Source: Planctomycetaceae bacterium
GTDB taxonomy: Bacteria > Planctomycetota > Planctomycetia > Pirellulales > Thermoguttaceae
Assembly (NCBI GenBank): GCA_012719125.1
Contig: JAAYAY010000009.1
Location: 56,420-120,419, forward strand
Length of the DNA stretch: 64,000 nucleotides
Reading direction: 5' to 3'
The notes below the pieces were generated by a model. It had not been told where the DNA came from, did not search any database, and saw only the letters and a list, made by a program, of their open reading frames with translations. This document shows positions 40,018-49,420 of this stretch, piece after piece; position 1 is the first letter of the stretch; the number at the start of each line of letters is the position of its first letter. Made by a program: the position numbers and the translations under genes.

Positions 40018-40139
40018 GGCTTTCTCCAAGATAGGGTGGTCCGGACCAAAACGATCTATTCTTGCCGACCGCGGCGGCAAGTCAAGGTACTCTGGTCGTC
40101 CGTTGACATCACGCCCGCAGATCGAAGGGGAAAAAGCCG

Positions 40140-41072
40140 ATGCCACGTTGGGAGAATCGAACCGTGTTTGCCGCAATGGCTCTGGTGTTTTGCTCGGGAT
40201 CGTTGCCGGGGGACGATGGGATGTCACAGGCCAAGCGTTATCTCATCATCCACGCCGACGATGCGGGAATGTGCCACTCGGAGAACCGCGGGACCATCGA
40301 TGCAATGGAAGGCGGAATTGTCTCGTCGACGAGCATCATGGTGCCTTGTCCCTGGTTTCCGGAGTTCGCCCGCTGGGCTCGGGAGAATCCCGACCGGGAC
40401 TGCGGCGTGCACCTGACGCTCAATTCCGAGTGGGAGCACTATCGCTGGGGCCCCGTGGCGCCGCGAGATCAAGTGTCCAGCCTGGTCGACGAACAGGGGT
40501 ATCTCTGGGACAACGTGGACCAGGTGAGAGAGCACGTGAAGGTCGAAGAGGCCGCCATCGAGTTGCGTGCGCAAATCGATCGCGCCAAGGCCTTCGGCGT
40601 TCCCGTCACTCATCTCGACACGCACATGGGCGCGATCGTCAGTCGGCCGGACCTGGTGGAGTTATACGTCAAGCTGGCCCTCGAGTACGACCTGCCGATT
40701 CTTGCTCTGCGGGAGATCGACGCCGAAATGGCCCGGGAATACCCGGCCCTGGCCCAGCGGCAGGAGATGGTGCTGGCCCTGTTCAAGCAGCGCGGCCTTC
40801 CCGTTCTGGACCACTTGGCCCAGTTCTACGGCGGCGACACCCACCAGGAGCGGAAGGAGAACTACCTGAAGTGCCTGCGCACGCTGCCGCCCGGCACCAG
40901 CCAGCTCATCATCCACTGCGGCTACGACGATGCAGAACTGCGAGCGGTGACCAACAGCGCCTCGCGACGCGACGGCGACCGGCGGATCTTCACCGATCCG
41001 GAGGTGATCGGCGAGATCCGCAAGCTGGGAATCGAAGTGATTACGTGGAAGCAGTTTCGCCAGCGGCAGTAG
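40140..41072 (+). CDS. Exported ChbG/HpnK (YdjC)-type carbohydrate deacetylase
   Basis: YdjC-family enzymes remove N-acetyl groups from sugars such as chito-oligosaccharides using a metal bound by Asp-His-His. The 310-residue protein has the ligands in [27 protein letters not shown] and [10 protein letters not shown]. An N-terminal hydrophobic segment ([18 protein letters not shown]) looks like a signal peptide, which would place it outside the cytoplasm, unlike E. coli ChbG. An internal ATG (40221, [14 protein letters not shown]) would give a cytosolic version. It could take part in amino-sugar polymer use together with nagB and the exported enzymes elsewhere in the window, though it is not in an operon with them. 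Confidence 0.87.
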   Translation: MPRWENRTVFAAMALVFCSGSLPGDDGMSQAKRYLIIHADDAGMCHSENRGTIDAMEGGIVSSTSIMVPCPWFPEFARWARENPDRDCGVHLTLNSEWEHYRWGPVAPRDQVSSLVDEQGYLWDNVDQVREHVKVEEAAIELRAQIDRAKAFGVPVTHLDTHMGAIVSRPDLVELYVKLALEYDLPILALREIDAEMAREYPALAQRQEMVLALFKQRGLPVLDHLAQFYGGDTHQERKENYLKCLRTLPPGTSQLIIHCGYDDAELRAVTNSASRRDGDRRIFTDPEVIGEIRKLGIEVITWKQFRQRQ

Positions 41073-41093
41073 CTTCCGGCGGCCACCATCACC

Positions 41094-41534
41094 TCACTTC
41101 GTAGTCAACTCGAAGCGCCCCAGATCGGTCTGCTCCCCTTTCTTTGCCGTGAACTTGTGCTCCGATTTCTTCGGATCGGTGTACCTCCCCTTGAGTTGGT
41201 CGGGGCCGCCGTACTGCATCGACGCGAAGTTGGTCTTGCCCCACAGGAAAGTGACCACATAGTCGCCTTCCGGGACGCCGTCACCCGCCTCGTACGTATT
41301 GATCTCGAATTTCCCTTCTTCGTTGGTCATTCCTTGGCAGACCCATCCCATTTCGGTGTCGAGGCCTTCGACCGAGTGACAGGTGACCTGCAGGCCGGCG
41401 GCCGGGTTCCCGTCCACGTAGACCTCCCCGGCGACGGGATAGGTTTCCTCCCGTTCGGGATGAGCGTCACCGCAGGAGCAGAAGAAAACGCATACGGGGA
41501 GAAGCCAAGAGAGCCGTTTCACCGCTGACATCAT
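41094..41534 (-). CDS. Small lipoprotein with carboxypeptidase regulatory-like fold
   Basis: The 146-residue protein begins with a lipoprotein signal (LSWLLPVCVFFCSC, modified Cys about residue 21). It continues with a transthyretin-like beta-sandwich typical of the carboxypeptidase regulatory-like family (YPVAGEVYVDGNPAAGLQV, TNEEGKFEINTYEAGDGVPE, GDYVVTFLWG). Planctomycetes encode many such lipoproteins beside DUF1559 genes, as here: it follows the DUF1559 gene by 94 bases on the same strand. Start is 41534 or the adjacent ATG 41531. A role is not known. Confidence 0.83.
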   Translation of the reverse strand: MMSAVKRLSWLLPVCVFFCSCGDAHPEREETYPVAGEVYVDGNPAAGLQVTCHSVEGLDTEMGWVCQGMTNEEGKFEINTYEAGDGVPEGDYVVTFLWGKTNFASMQYGGPDQLKGRYTDPKKSEHKFTAKKGEQTDLGRFELTTK

Positions 41535-41628
41535 TTCCAGGTTCCAATTTGCTTCGGGGAGAATTACAGAAGGACCGTCCTTACGTGCCCCCCACGCAGG
41601 GCGCCGCATCTCAAGGTGTTCCGGCCGC

Positions 41629-42672
41629 CTAAGGGAGTTGAACGGGTTCGCCGTTCCTGCGGGTAAGCAACGACGCCAGGGTTCGGGCGTCAACGGTCTC
41701 GCTGATGAACGTCACGGAACCGTCGCAAAGGAGGAATTGGGCGCCTCCGGGGTGGAAGCAATGGTAGCCTCGGTCCCGGATGTTCGAACAGTTGATGAGG
41801 CAGGGACCGGCCGGGGTGCTGGAGCCGTCCCAAGCGGTGCCGCTGTAAAGGGTACCGCCGTGCCAGTTGTTGCCGTTGAGAATATCTCCCCAGCCCCCTC
41901 CGTTGATCGGCCCAAGCAGGGCGCTCACCTCGCTGTCTGCCGGAGATCGCAACTCGTAGATCGTGGCGCCGCCGGTTCGTTCGCCGGCGACAATGGTATT
42001 GGACGTGCCGTCCATGAAGGCTGCCATATTGCTCCCGCCCGTCTCCCATTTCCCACTGGTCGGATTGAGGCCGTAGAAATCCAGAGCGCCGACGATGGAG
42101 CCGTATGTCCACCCTTCTCTTTGGGCTTGGCTCCGGAAGCCGCCACTGGCGATACCCTCGTTGGGACAGTAATCCGAAGGCGCCGCACGAAACTTGATCA
42201 TGGGGAAATTGATGTTCGTGTAGTCGGCATCGTAAGTGCGGGCGGTGCCGCCGCCTGGCGCCGACGGGCAAAGGAATACCGGCAGTACCTCGTCGATCAG
42301 GTCGGCATTCGGCGGCATGAAGGGGGGAAGATTCGTGTTGTACTGGTCATAGAGCGCTGTCTGCTCCATGAAGGGAAGAATAGGAATCGACCAGACATTC
42401 GCGTTGACCCCGTCCAGGCTGGCGGGATAATTGGGCGGATCGATCATGAACGAAAAGGGGAATGCCTTGAACGTGTCGTGGTAGTTGTGTAATGCCAGGC
42501 CGATCTGCTTCACGTTGTTGGAGCACTGCGACCGGCGTGCCGCTTCCCTGGCTGCCTGAACCGCGGGAAGCAAAAGCGCAATAAGAATGCCGATGATGGC
42601 AATCACGACGAGAAGCTCAACGAGGGTGAACCCCTCATGACCTCTCCCAGCAGAAACTCGATTGATCTTCAT
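41629..42672 (-). CDS. DUF1559 prepilin-like surface protein
   Basis: The 347-residue protein has a short leader and the prepilin signal [19 protein letters not shown] (about 13-31), followed by [20 protein letters not shown] and the DUF1559 body. Near the C-terminus [13 protein letters not shown] gives the H-X9-DG motif that defines the family. These proteins are hugely expanded in planctomycetes and are probably exported and processed like pseudopilins. The gsp operon in this window is one possible route, but that is inference. Followed by a small lipoprotein gene. Confidence 0.93.
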   Translation of the reverse strand: MKINRVSAGRGHEGFTLVELLVVIAIIGILIALLLPAVQAAREAARRSQCSNNVKQIGLALHNYHDTFKAFPFSFMIDPPNYPASLDGVNANVWSIPILPFMEQTALYDQYNTNLPPFMPPNADLIDEVLPVFLCPSAPGGGTARTYDADYTNINFPMIKFRAAPSDYCPNEGIASGGFRSQAQREGWTYGSIVGALDFYGLNPTSGKWETGGSNMAAFMDGTSNTIVAGERTGGATIYELRSPADSEVSALLGPINGGGWGDILNGNNWHGGTLYSGTAWDGSSTPAGPCLINCSNIRDRGYHCFHPGGAQFLLCDGSVTFISETVDARTLASLLTRRNGEPVQLP

Positions 42673-43335
42673 TCCGATTCCCCTTGTGCAGAATCACATG
42701 AAATACAGTGTCCCGCCGGCACGGCCGGGAGCGGACATGCGACAAGAAAGAGCAGAAGAACGAGAACACGGGCTGCCGAGACGGCCCGAGATCAAATTGC
42801 AGCCGGGTGCCTGAAAAGAAGAGGAGCGGTTGGGGCGTGACGACTCCCACGTGCCGTGAAGCGACCAGTCCGGATGATCCCGACCGGAGCGGGAACTGCA
42901 CTGCGCAACCACTCTGCCGTCTCCCTCTGCTAGGTCACGGAAAGACGGGAACGAAACAGGCCGAATTGACGTCGGCGCTCGCAATTCTAGGTCCCGTTAT
43001 TGGACGCGCCAAGCAATTATGGTGTTCGTCGGAAAAATTCCAGCAGCTTTCTGCAGTTTAGCAGCGCAAACCGTCTCGCCCCAACAGAATTCGACCAAAC
43101 AGCCCTTACTGGCAAAATCGCCGGATTCAAGCGAGTTGACGGATGGGGCAAGACCTGCTGAGCGGCTCCCACTCGCGCGTCTCGCGAAGTCCTGGCAGGC
43201 CGTTTCTGGAAACCGCTTGGTACGACAAACCCACCGCCCAAAAACGCGTGGTCATCCACGTGCCAAGTGCGGCTAGCCGCATCGCTCGGCACCGGGCGGG
43301 AGACTGAGGGCCGTGTCCACGACCGCCCGCAGTGT
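42673..43335. other. Intergenic region, 663 bases, no gene seen
   Basis: The short frames in this region are inconsistent in composition and lack ribosome-binding sites. No tRNA, repeat or clear promoter was recognised. It lies upstream of the DUF1559 gene, whose promoter should be in the left part. Confidence 0.5.
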
Positions 43336-44034
43336 TCAGAAATCCTCTGCTTGCACCAACAATCGTTCGCCGAACGTCACATCCTGTTCCAACGCCCCTG
43401 CCAACCGATCGAGATACTCTTCCCGCGAAATCTCAATCGCTCCGAGTCGCTTCGTGTGGGAAGTAACCATCTGCAGGTCGAGGAGCAAGAAGCCGCTCGC
43501 TCGGAGATGGGCAACCAGGCATGCCAACGCGACTTTGGATGCGTCTCGTTCCCGGTAGAATTTCGACTCGGCCGCGAACAGCCCGCGGATGCTGACGCCG
43601 TACACCCCCCCCACCAGCCGACCGTCGCGCCGGGCCTCGACGCTGTGGGCGAAGCCGAGCCGGTGAAGACGCGTATAGGCTTCGATCATCCGCGGCGTGA
43701 TCCAGGTACCCCCGAGCCGTCCCGGCCCGGTCGCGCAGGCAGCCATCACCTCGCGAAAGGCCCGATCGCAAGAAACCTCGAAGCGTCCTTGCCGCAAGGT
43801 CCGCCGCAACCGCCGCGAGATGTGCAGACCGTCCAGCTCCAAAACCCCCCGCGGATCCGGCGACCACCAGGCCATGGGCTGCGAATCGCTTCCGAAGGGC
43901 CAGGGAAAAACGCCGTGCATGTAGGCATCCAACAGCCATGCAGGTTCCAATTCGCCGCCGATCGCGAGCAGACCGTCCTCGTCGGCCTGTTCGACCGGGG
44001 GGAAAACTCGTGATGGAGGGATCAGGATGGCCAC
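43336..44034 (-). CDS. aat: Leucyl/phenylalanyl-tRNA-protein transferase
   Basis: Aat adds Leu or Phe from aminoacyl-tRNA to proteins with N-terminal Arg or Lys, marking them for ClpAP through the N-end rule. The 232-residue protein has FPPVEQADEDGLLAIGGELE, AYMHGVFPWPF, WWSPDPRGVLELDGLHISR and the C-terminal core GVYGVSIRGLFAAESKFYRE with DLQMVTSHTKRLGAIEI, all diagnostic for the family. Length is normal. No clp gene is adjacent. Confidence 0.95.
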   Translation of the reverse strand: MAILIPPSRVFPPVEQADEDGLLAIGGELEPAWLLDAYMHGVFPWPFGSDSQPMAWWSPDPRGVLELDGLHISRRLRRTLRQGRFEVSCDRAFREVMAACATGPGRLGGTWITPRMIEAYTRLHRLGFAHSVEARRDGRLVGGVYGVSIRGLFAAESKFYRERDASKVALACLVAHLRASGFLLLDLQMVTSHTKRLGAIEISREEYLDRLAGALEQDVTFGERLLVQAEDF

Positions 44035-44195
44035 GGTTCCATCCTATCCGTTTTCAACGGGTGATCGAATGGGTTGCACGCAGGAATCGATTGCCGGCGG
44101 CGAAGATTTCGGAAACCGGTGTGAATTGGCATCCCAGTCAGTCGGCGATTGCTTTGCGGGAAGAGGTTCGTTGAGCGAATGACAAGCTGAATGGC

Positions 44196-44224
44196 TTGCC
44201 ACCCTAACGGGGGCCAGGTATACT
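44196..44224 (+). promoter_or_regulatory. Predicted sigma70-type promoter for the Uma2-family gene
   Basis: TTGCCA (44196-44201) and TATACT (44219-44224) are separated by 17 bases, about 57 bases before the ATG at 44281. Confidence 0.6.
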
Positions 44225-44280
44225 TCGTATAAGTGCTCGCCCGTCTCTTCACCAAGCAAGCATCTCCAACCGCAAGTGCC

Positions 44281-44841
44281 ATGACTTCCATCGCGCACAT
44301 TTCCCTTCCTCAATACGAGATCATGATCGAACACGGTGTGTTCGACGGAGAGTATCGCCAGCGCGTCGAGTTGATTCGAGGGGAGATTCGGCAGATGAAC
44401 CCGATCGGCTATGAACACACCGCGGTTGTCGACTTCCTTGCGGAGTGGAGCTTTCGGTCGGGGACTTCGACCGATCGGCGGGTACGTATTCAGCACACGC
44501 TTCGCCTGCCCGATTCGGATAGCGCTCCCGAGCCGGACGTCGCGTGGGTCGCGCGAAAGAGCTACACTCAACATCCATCAGGAGCGGACGTGCTGCTCCT
44601 CGTTGAGGTTGCAGACACCAGCCTTGCCGGAGACTGCGGCGAGAAGGCGGCCCTGTATGCCGGCTCGAGCATTCGCGACTATTGGGTCGTCGACGTTCAA
44701 GGTCGGAGCCTGATCGTCCACAGAAATCCGCAGGGTGACATCTACGGCGAAGTCCGGACCCTGCGCGGCGACGACTCGATTGCGCCTCTCTGCGATCCCG
44801 CGGCTCGTCTCACGGTGCGAGACCTGTTCTCGATGCTCTGA
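44281..44841 (+). CDS. Uma2 family (DUF820) putative restriction-endonuclease-fold protein
   Basis: The 186-residue protein matches the Uma2 pattern: YRQRVELIRGEIRQMNPIG, then SAPEPDVAWVARKSY with the catalytic-type E-P-D, VLLLVEVADTSLAGDCGEKA (E-V-x(D/S)-x-S with K) and YAGSSIRDYWVVDVQ. The E-PD-E-K arrangement is a PD-(D/E)XK nuclease core. Uma2 proteins are numerous in cyanobacteria and planctomycetes; whether they cut DNA is not settled. The gene has its own promoter and no partner gene. Confidence 0.88.
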   Translation: MTSIAHISLPQYEIMIEHGVFDGEYRQRVELIRGEIRQMNPIGYEHTAVVDFLAEWSFRSGTSTDRRVRIQHTLRLPDSDSAPEPDVAWVARKSYTQHPSGADVLLLVEVADTSLAGDCGEKAALYAGSSIRDYWVVDVQGRSLIVHRNPQGDIYGEVRTLRGDDSIAPLCDPAARLTVRDLFSML

Positions 44842-45171
44842 CGCGGCGGCGCGCGATGTGAGTCTGCCGGAGAGCCTTTCGGCCGAGCCTGCCACTCGCT
44901 CAGGACCGGCAACCGTTCGAACCGGCACAACCCTTCCCCCCTGCGTCACCCGAGGGCAATGCCTATCCGTTTCCGTTTGACATGCCCCGGTTGTGGTGTA
45001 GGTTTGAGTGCGAGACAGCCTGTTGCTTGCGTGCAACATGATGTCGATACACTACATCCGGCCGCGTCGTTTGCTGCCGGGCCACCACACGCGCCCAGTT
45101 GGCTGCTTGCCGGCCGACTCCCAGAAGGGGTATGGAATTCCGGAGCAATCCGGTTGCCCATCAACAGCGTC

Positions 45172-45594
45172 ATGTTCTCGGAGCCCTTGGAACAGCCGAT
45201 GGCGGTCGCCGAAGCGCCGCCGCCCGAGCGGATCTTGATCGTCGACGACGACAAGTCGATTGTTGAGGTTCTGTCGCACCGTCTGTCCACGCAAGGGTTC
45301 GAACCGCTCGCCGCCCACACCGGCGCCGACGGTCTGCAACGGGCGCGAGAGGATCGACCGAGCCTGATCCTGCTCGATCTGCGATTGCCCGACACCGACG
45401 GCCTGAGCATCTGCCGGGAATTGGTGGATTCCTCCGACACCTGGGATATCCCGGTCATCATCGTGACCGGGCGTGACGACCCCGACATCGTCCGCCGCTG
45501 CCGGGCCGCCGGTTGCCGCTTCTTCGTTCACAAGCCCTACGATCCCAACGCGCTCCTGATTCTGATTCGCCAGGCCCTGGAAGACTGGATGTAG
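45172..45594 (+). CDS. Single-domain response regulator (receiver only)
   Basis: The protein (140 residues from 45172) is a CheY-like receiver: ILIVDDDKS with the acidic pocket, phosphorylation site Asp69 in LILLDLRLPDTDGL, Thr/Ser switch in IIVTGRDDP and Lys121 in VHKPYDP. No output domain is present, so it would act by protein contact or in a phosphorelay. No histidine kinase is adjacent. The frame is open back to ATG 44959, whose first residues MPIRFRLTCPGCGVG resemble a planctomycete zinc-ribbon N-terminus. The intermediate sequence looks non-coding, so 45172 is preferred, without a clear ribosome-binding site. Confidence 0.82.
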   Translation: MFSEPLEQPMAVAEAPPPERILIVDDDKSIVEVLSHRLSTQGFEPLAAHTGADGLQRAREDRPSLILLDLRLPDTDGLSICRELVDSSDTWDIPVIIVTGRDDPDIVRRCRAAGCRFFVHKPYDPNALLILIRQALEDWM

Positions 45595-45756
45595 GGTGTC
45601 GCGCCCCGTGACAAACACGGGTGACGTGAGCGTCTCGGACGTGTGTTGGATCTGAGCTTGCCGGAAGACCACGGCCTCGCCTGGATCGGGCCACAACGCT
45701 CCCGAATTGTCCCAGCAGTGCCATCCCCGGCTCACTCCACCGCAAACTCCGCCTAC

Positions 45757-47772
45757 CTACTCCGCCAGCTCCTCGCCAGCAGCCCCGCCGCCATCCCCCC
45801 GGTCCGCCCGTTCCACGACTACCTCGCACTCCGGCAGCGACTTGAGAAACAACCGGCCGTAGGGCTTCGTGCGGATCCGCGGATCGAGAATCACCACGAT
45901 CCCCTCGTCCGTCCGCGAGCGGATCAGCCGGCCGAAGCCCTGCTTGAGCTTGATGATGGCCGTGGGGATCTGGAAATCGGTGAACGGGTTGCCGCCCCGG
46001 GCCTGGATCGCCTCGATCCGCGCCTGGGTCAGCGGATGGTCGGGCACGCTGAAGGGGAGCCGGGTGATGATCACGTTGCGCAATGCGTCGCCCGGCACAT
46101 CGACGCCCTGCCAGAAACTATCGGTTCCGAACAGGACCGACCGGGGATTGCTCTTGAACCGTTCGAGCATCTGGGTCCGCGGCAGCCCTTCCGACTGGCT
46201 GTAGAGCGCCATGTCGTTCTCCGCCAGCCAGGGCACGAGCGTCTCCGTCATGCGGCGCATCATTTGGTAGCTGGTGAACAGCACGAAGGCGTGCCCGTCG
46301 GTGCGGGCCACATAGCGGCGGACCATGTCGGCAGCCTTCCGCTCGTAGGCCTCCGATTGCGAGGCCGGGTCGGGCATGCCGTCGACCAGGATCAGTTCGG
46401 CCTGCTCGCGATAGTTGAACGGGCTCCCCTGATAAAGCGTTTCGGCCCGGGTCAGCCCGATCCGCGATTTGAAGAAGTCGAAGGAGTTCTTACCGGTCGC
46501 CAAGGTGGCACTGGTGAGAACGACCGTGGGAACCTCGTCAAACAGAGCCTCACGCAGGGCGGGCCCAACGTCGATGGGAGCGGCGGCTAACTTCACTCGC
46601 AAACGGCGGCGGTAGTAGCTGCGCTCGACCCAATAGACCGCCTCGGGCACCCGCTGGCTCCGCCAGTCCTCGACCAACTCCGCCAGCCCCTTAAGCCGAT
46701 CGCGGGCGGCCAGAAAGTCCTGCCGCTCCTCGGGTGCGTCGATCCCGTCGGCCACCTCGCGGACCGCTCGGGCCAGGTTCGCCAGGCCTTCGCTCAGCGG
46801 ATTGGGAACGATCCTCGGCTCGCGAACCCGTCCGTTGCTGCCGCGGTGATTTTCCACCCAAGCGTCGATCGCATCAAAATAGTCGCCCGCCCGCTCCCGG
46901 CACTCGGCCACGAGCCGCTGGGCTTCCCTCGCCGACTTCTGCACGAGCAGGCCCTTGTTCGTGCGGTCGTTGTAGAGCTTGTTCAGGATGTAGTCGACCT
47001 GGCCGCTGGTCACGCCGATCCCCAGGTGGTCGCCCGCCACGGCTTCGAGGGTGTGGGCCTCGTCGACGATCAGTACGTCGTAGTTGGGCAAAATGCTGGC
47101 GTTCTGACGCCGCAACGCCAGATCGCTGCACAACAAGGCATGGTTCACGACCAGGATCTGGGCGTTGTGGACCCGCCGCCGGGCCTTGAAGTAAAAGCAG
47201 GCTTTGTGCTGCGGGCAGTTGCGGCCCATGCAGTTGCCCGAGTCGCTGGCCACCTCGTCCCAAACCTGCGCCAGCGGCTGAAAAGCCAGGTCGGCCCGCG
47301 ACCCGTCGTTCGTATCGCGAGCCCAATCGCTGATCTGGCGGAGCTGCTCGAATTCCTCGTGGGTTGCAAACAATCCCGACGCTCGGGCCAGGGCGTTGTG
47401 CAGCCGGCGAAGGCTCAAGTAGTTGCCGCGTCCCTTGACCAGCACCGCCGTGAACTCCAGCGGAATGACGCTGTTGAGGAAGGGAATGTCCTTGGAGATC
47501 AGTTGCTCCTGGAGGCTGATTGTATGGGTCGAGACGACGATCCGCCGTTTGGTGTCGTCGGGCCCGGTCTGGGTCGCATCGAGGATCGCGGGCACCAGGT
47601 AGGCAAAACTCTTGCCGACCCCGGTGCCGGCCTCGACGATCAGGTGCCTCTTCGCCTTGATGGCCCCGTCGACCGCCTCGGCCATCGCCAGTTGCTCGGG
47701 GCGATGCTCGTAGTGCTTCATCCGTGCGGCAATGCGGCCTTCCGGGCCGAGGATATCCTGGGGGGTGAGCAT
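45757..47772 (-). CDS. DinG-like (XPD/Rad3-family) ATP-dependent DNA helicase
   Basis: The 671-residue superfamily 2 helicase would unwind damaged or replication-intermediate DNA 5'-to-3'. It has Walker A EAGTGVGKS (47-55), motif Ia STHTISLQEQL, DEAH at 237-240, and the C-terminal motifs VVLTSATLATG, AFVLFTSYQMM, FGTDSFWQGVDVPG and QGFGRLIRS. The iron-sulfur region contains Cys181, Cys186 and Cys192, but the position that normally gives the first cluster Cys (KGR-NYLC) is Ser120 here (KGRGNYLSLRRL). ATG 47772 is taken as start rather than the TTG two codons earlier. Confidence 0.92.
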   Translation of the reverse strand: MLTPQDILGPEGRIAARMKHYEHRPEQLAMAEAVDGAIKAKRHLIVEAGTGVGKSFAYLVPAILDATQTGPDDTKRRIVVSTHTISLQEQLISKDIPFLNSVIPLEFTAVLVKGRGNYLSLRRLHNALARASGLFATHEEFEQLRQISDWARDTNDGSRADLAFQPLAQVWDEVASDSGNCMGRNCPQHKACFYFKARRRVHNAQILVVNHALLCSDLALRRQNASILPNYDVLIVDEAHTLEAVAGDHLGIGVTSGQVDYILNKLYNDRTNKGLLVQKSAREAQRLVAECRERAGDYFDAIDAWVENHRGSNGRVREPRIVPNPLSEGLANLARAVREVADGIDAPEERQDFLAARDRLKGLAELVEDWRSQRVPEAVYWVERSYYRRRLRVKLAAAPIDVGPALREALFDEVPTVVLTSATLATGKNSFDFFKSRIGLTRAETLYQGSPFNYREQAELILVDGMPDPASQSEAYERKAADMVRRYVARTDGHAFVLFTSYQMMRRMTETLVPWLAENDMALYSQSEGLPRTQMLERFKSNPRSVLFGTDSFWQGVDVPGDALRNVIITRLPFSVPDHPLTQARIEAIQARGGNPFTDFQIPTAIIKLKQGFGRLIRSRTDEGIVVILDPRIRTKPYGRLFLKSLPECEVVVERADRGDGGGAAGEELAE

Positions 47773-47995
47773 GGGCAACGGGCGATAATGCCTTCAGTGT
47801 CAGGGCTTTCCGGTTGGGTGCCGGGAGAACCTCTCAGCCTATCATTGGGCAGACTGCCATGGTAGGGAGCCAAGAATCGGTCCGAAGAATCGAATAGCCG
47901 AACGTGGCGAGAACCGAAGACCCCTCCGGATAGTGCCCGGCCAGCCCTTCCATGGCTGGTCGACCTCCGTTTGTTGTGCTATCCTCGCACGTACA

Positions 47996-48068
47996 ACCTG
48001 ACGCGTAAGCGAGGACTGAAACCGTGTTCTCTTCATCCCCTCCACACTGACCCGACGCGTAAGCGAGG
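47996..48068. repeat. Two copies of an A-C-C-(C/T)-GACGCGTAAGCGAGG repeat
   Basis: ACCTGACGCGTAAGCGAGG (47996-48014) recurs with one change at 48050-48068. The following ~20 bases (GAAACCGTGTTCTCT type) are also alike, giving an imperfect 54-base tandem unit. The same core is found at 60574-60656 inside a gene and at 62785-62804. Confidence 0.85.
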
Positions 48069-48152
48069 TCAGAAACCGTATTCTCTCTATCCTCGCCCAC
48101 CCTTTCCCCTCGCTGTCGAATATCAGGCCGACAAGCCCAGAGGTGACATCTC

Positions 48153-49247
48153 ATGCCTATCGAGTTCCGTTGCACCCAGTGCAATAAGCTTCTTCGCACG
48201 GGCGACGACACGGCGGGCAAGCAGGCCAAGTGCCCGGAGTGTGGGGCCGTCATGTCGATCCCCGTGCCCGATCAAGGGCCGGTTCCCCCAAGCCAACCGA
48301 TGGGAGGTTTCCAGGCCGCGGCCAGCCCCTTCGGCGCCGCGCCGGCTCCGGCGCCGCCTGATTCCTTGAATCCCTACCAGTCGCCGACCGGTCTCGGCCC
48401 CGAACCGCAGTTCTTCGCGTCTCCCGGCGAGATCCGGCCCACCCCTCTTGACTTCAGTGCGACGTTCTCTCGCACCTGGACGGTATTCGTCGACCGCTGG
48501 CTGTATGTTTTCGGTGCGAAAATCTTGTTGATGGTAATTACGTTCATCATTTTCGGCGTAATCCAGGTGGCCCAAATCGGTTTGGGAGCAGTCGTTCAGA
48601 ACGGCCCGATTGTCTTCGCCTGCACACTGTTGAGCCAAGTGGTCGGTAACGTTGTGCAGGTGTGGCTGAACATTGGAATGATCCTGTTCCTTCTCGGTGT
48701 AGTCCGCGGAGAGGAACCGCGATTCGGCCTGATATTCGCCGGTGGGCCGTTCCTGCTGTCAATCATCCTCTGCATCATCCTGTTGGGACTTCTGACACTC
48801 GGCCCTGCGGGTCTTGCCGCAGGTCTGCTTTACCTTGGGGGAGTGCCTCCTTGGGTTAATCTTACCGCCTTCCTCATAATCCTATTGGTTCCTGGCATTA
48901 TCCCGTTCACGTTCATGTTCTTGCAGGCACCTGTACTGATCATCGATCGGAATATGGGAGTGATCGATGCCCTGTCGACATCTCGCCAGGTGATGGCCGG
49001 CAATAAACTCACTCTGTTCCTAATTCACCTGGTTGCCCTGCTTGTTGCGATCTTCGTTGGCCTGCTCACGTGCCTGATCGGTCTCGCAGTCTATTCCTAC
49101 ATCTACGCCCCGATTCTCTATATCGTCATCTACCTCAGCGTCACCGGCCAGCCGACCATGGCCGATCGCTACGCGATGCCGTCGGAGCAGCCGGGTGGAT
49201 CGCCGTTCGGACAAGCTTCACCTCCGGGCAGTTCGCCGTTCGCGTAG
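48153..49247 (+). CDS. Zinc-ribbon polytopic membrane protein
   Basis: The 364-residue protein begins with a zinc ribbon (FRCTQCNKLLRTGDDTAG with CPECG; C-x2-C at about 6-9 and 28-31), then a Pro/Ala linker. A helical membrane domain follows with at least five hydrophobic segments (for example GAKILLMVITFIIFGVIQVA, LSIILCIILLGLLTLGPAG, LIHLVALLVAIFVGLLTCL) and the loop RNMGVIDALSTSRQVMAGN, which resembles the DUF975/glycerophosphodiesterase-membrane-domain type. The tail is Gly/Ser/Pro-rich. AGAGGTGA precedes ATG 48153. Function is unknown. Confidence 0.82.
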   Translation: MPIEFRCTQCNKLLRTGDDTAGKQAKCPECGAVMSIPVPDQGPVPPSQPMGGFQAAASPFGAAPAPAPPDSLNPYQSPTGLGPEPQFFASPGEIRPTPLDFSATFSRTWTVFVDRWLYVFGAKILLMVITFIIFGVIQVAQIGLGAVVQNGPIVFACTLLSQVVGNVVQVWLNIGMILFLLGVVRGEEPRFGLIFAGGPFLLSIILCIILLGLLTLGPAGLAAGLLYLGGVPPWVNLTAFLIILLVPGIIPFTFMFLQAPVLIIDRNMGVIDALSTSRQVMAGNKLTLFLIHLVALLVAIFVGLLTCLIGLAVYSYIYAPILYIVIYLSVTGQPTMADRYAMPSEQPGGSPFGQASPPGSSPFA

Positions 49248-49420
49248 TAGAGTGTCGAAGGAAACAACTTCCTGCACGTAGCCGAAGTCGCCAGACTTTG
49301 GCCGCTCAGCCAGACTTTGGCTATTCAACGCGAGCACCAAGTCCCGGCGAATTCGGCTGCGTACTCGTGCGACGCCTGAACTGCACTGCCCCCTCGCGAG
49401 GGCCCGCGAGGCGATTTACA

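Noticed and set aside
44044..44574. 176-codon minus-strand frame opposite the Uma2-family gene
   Set aside because: It is antisense to a recognisable Uma2 gene that has its own promoter.
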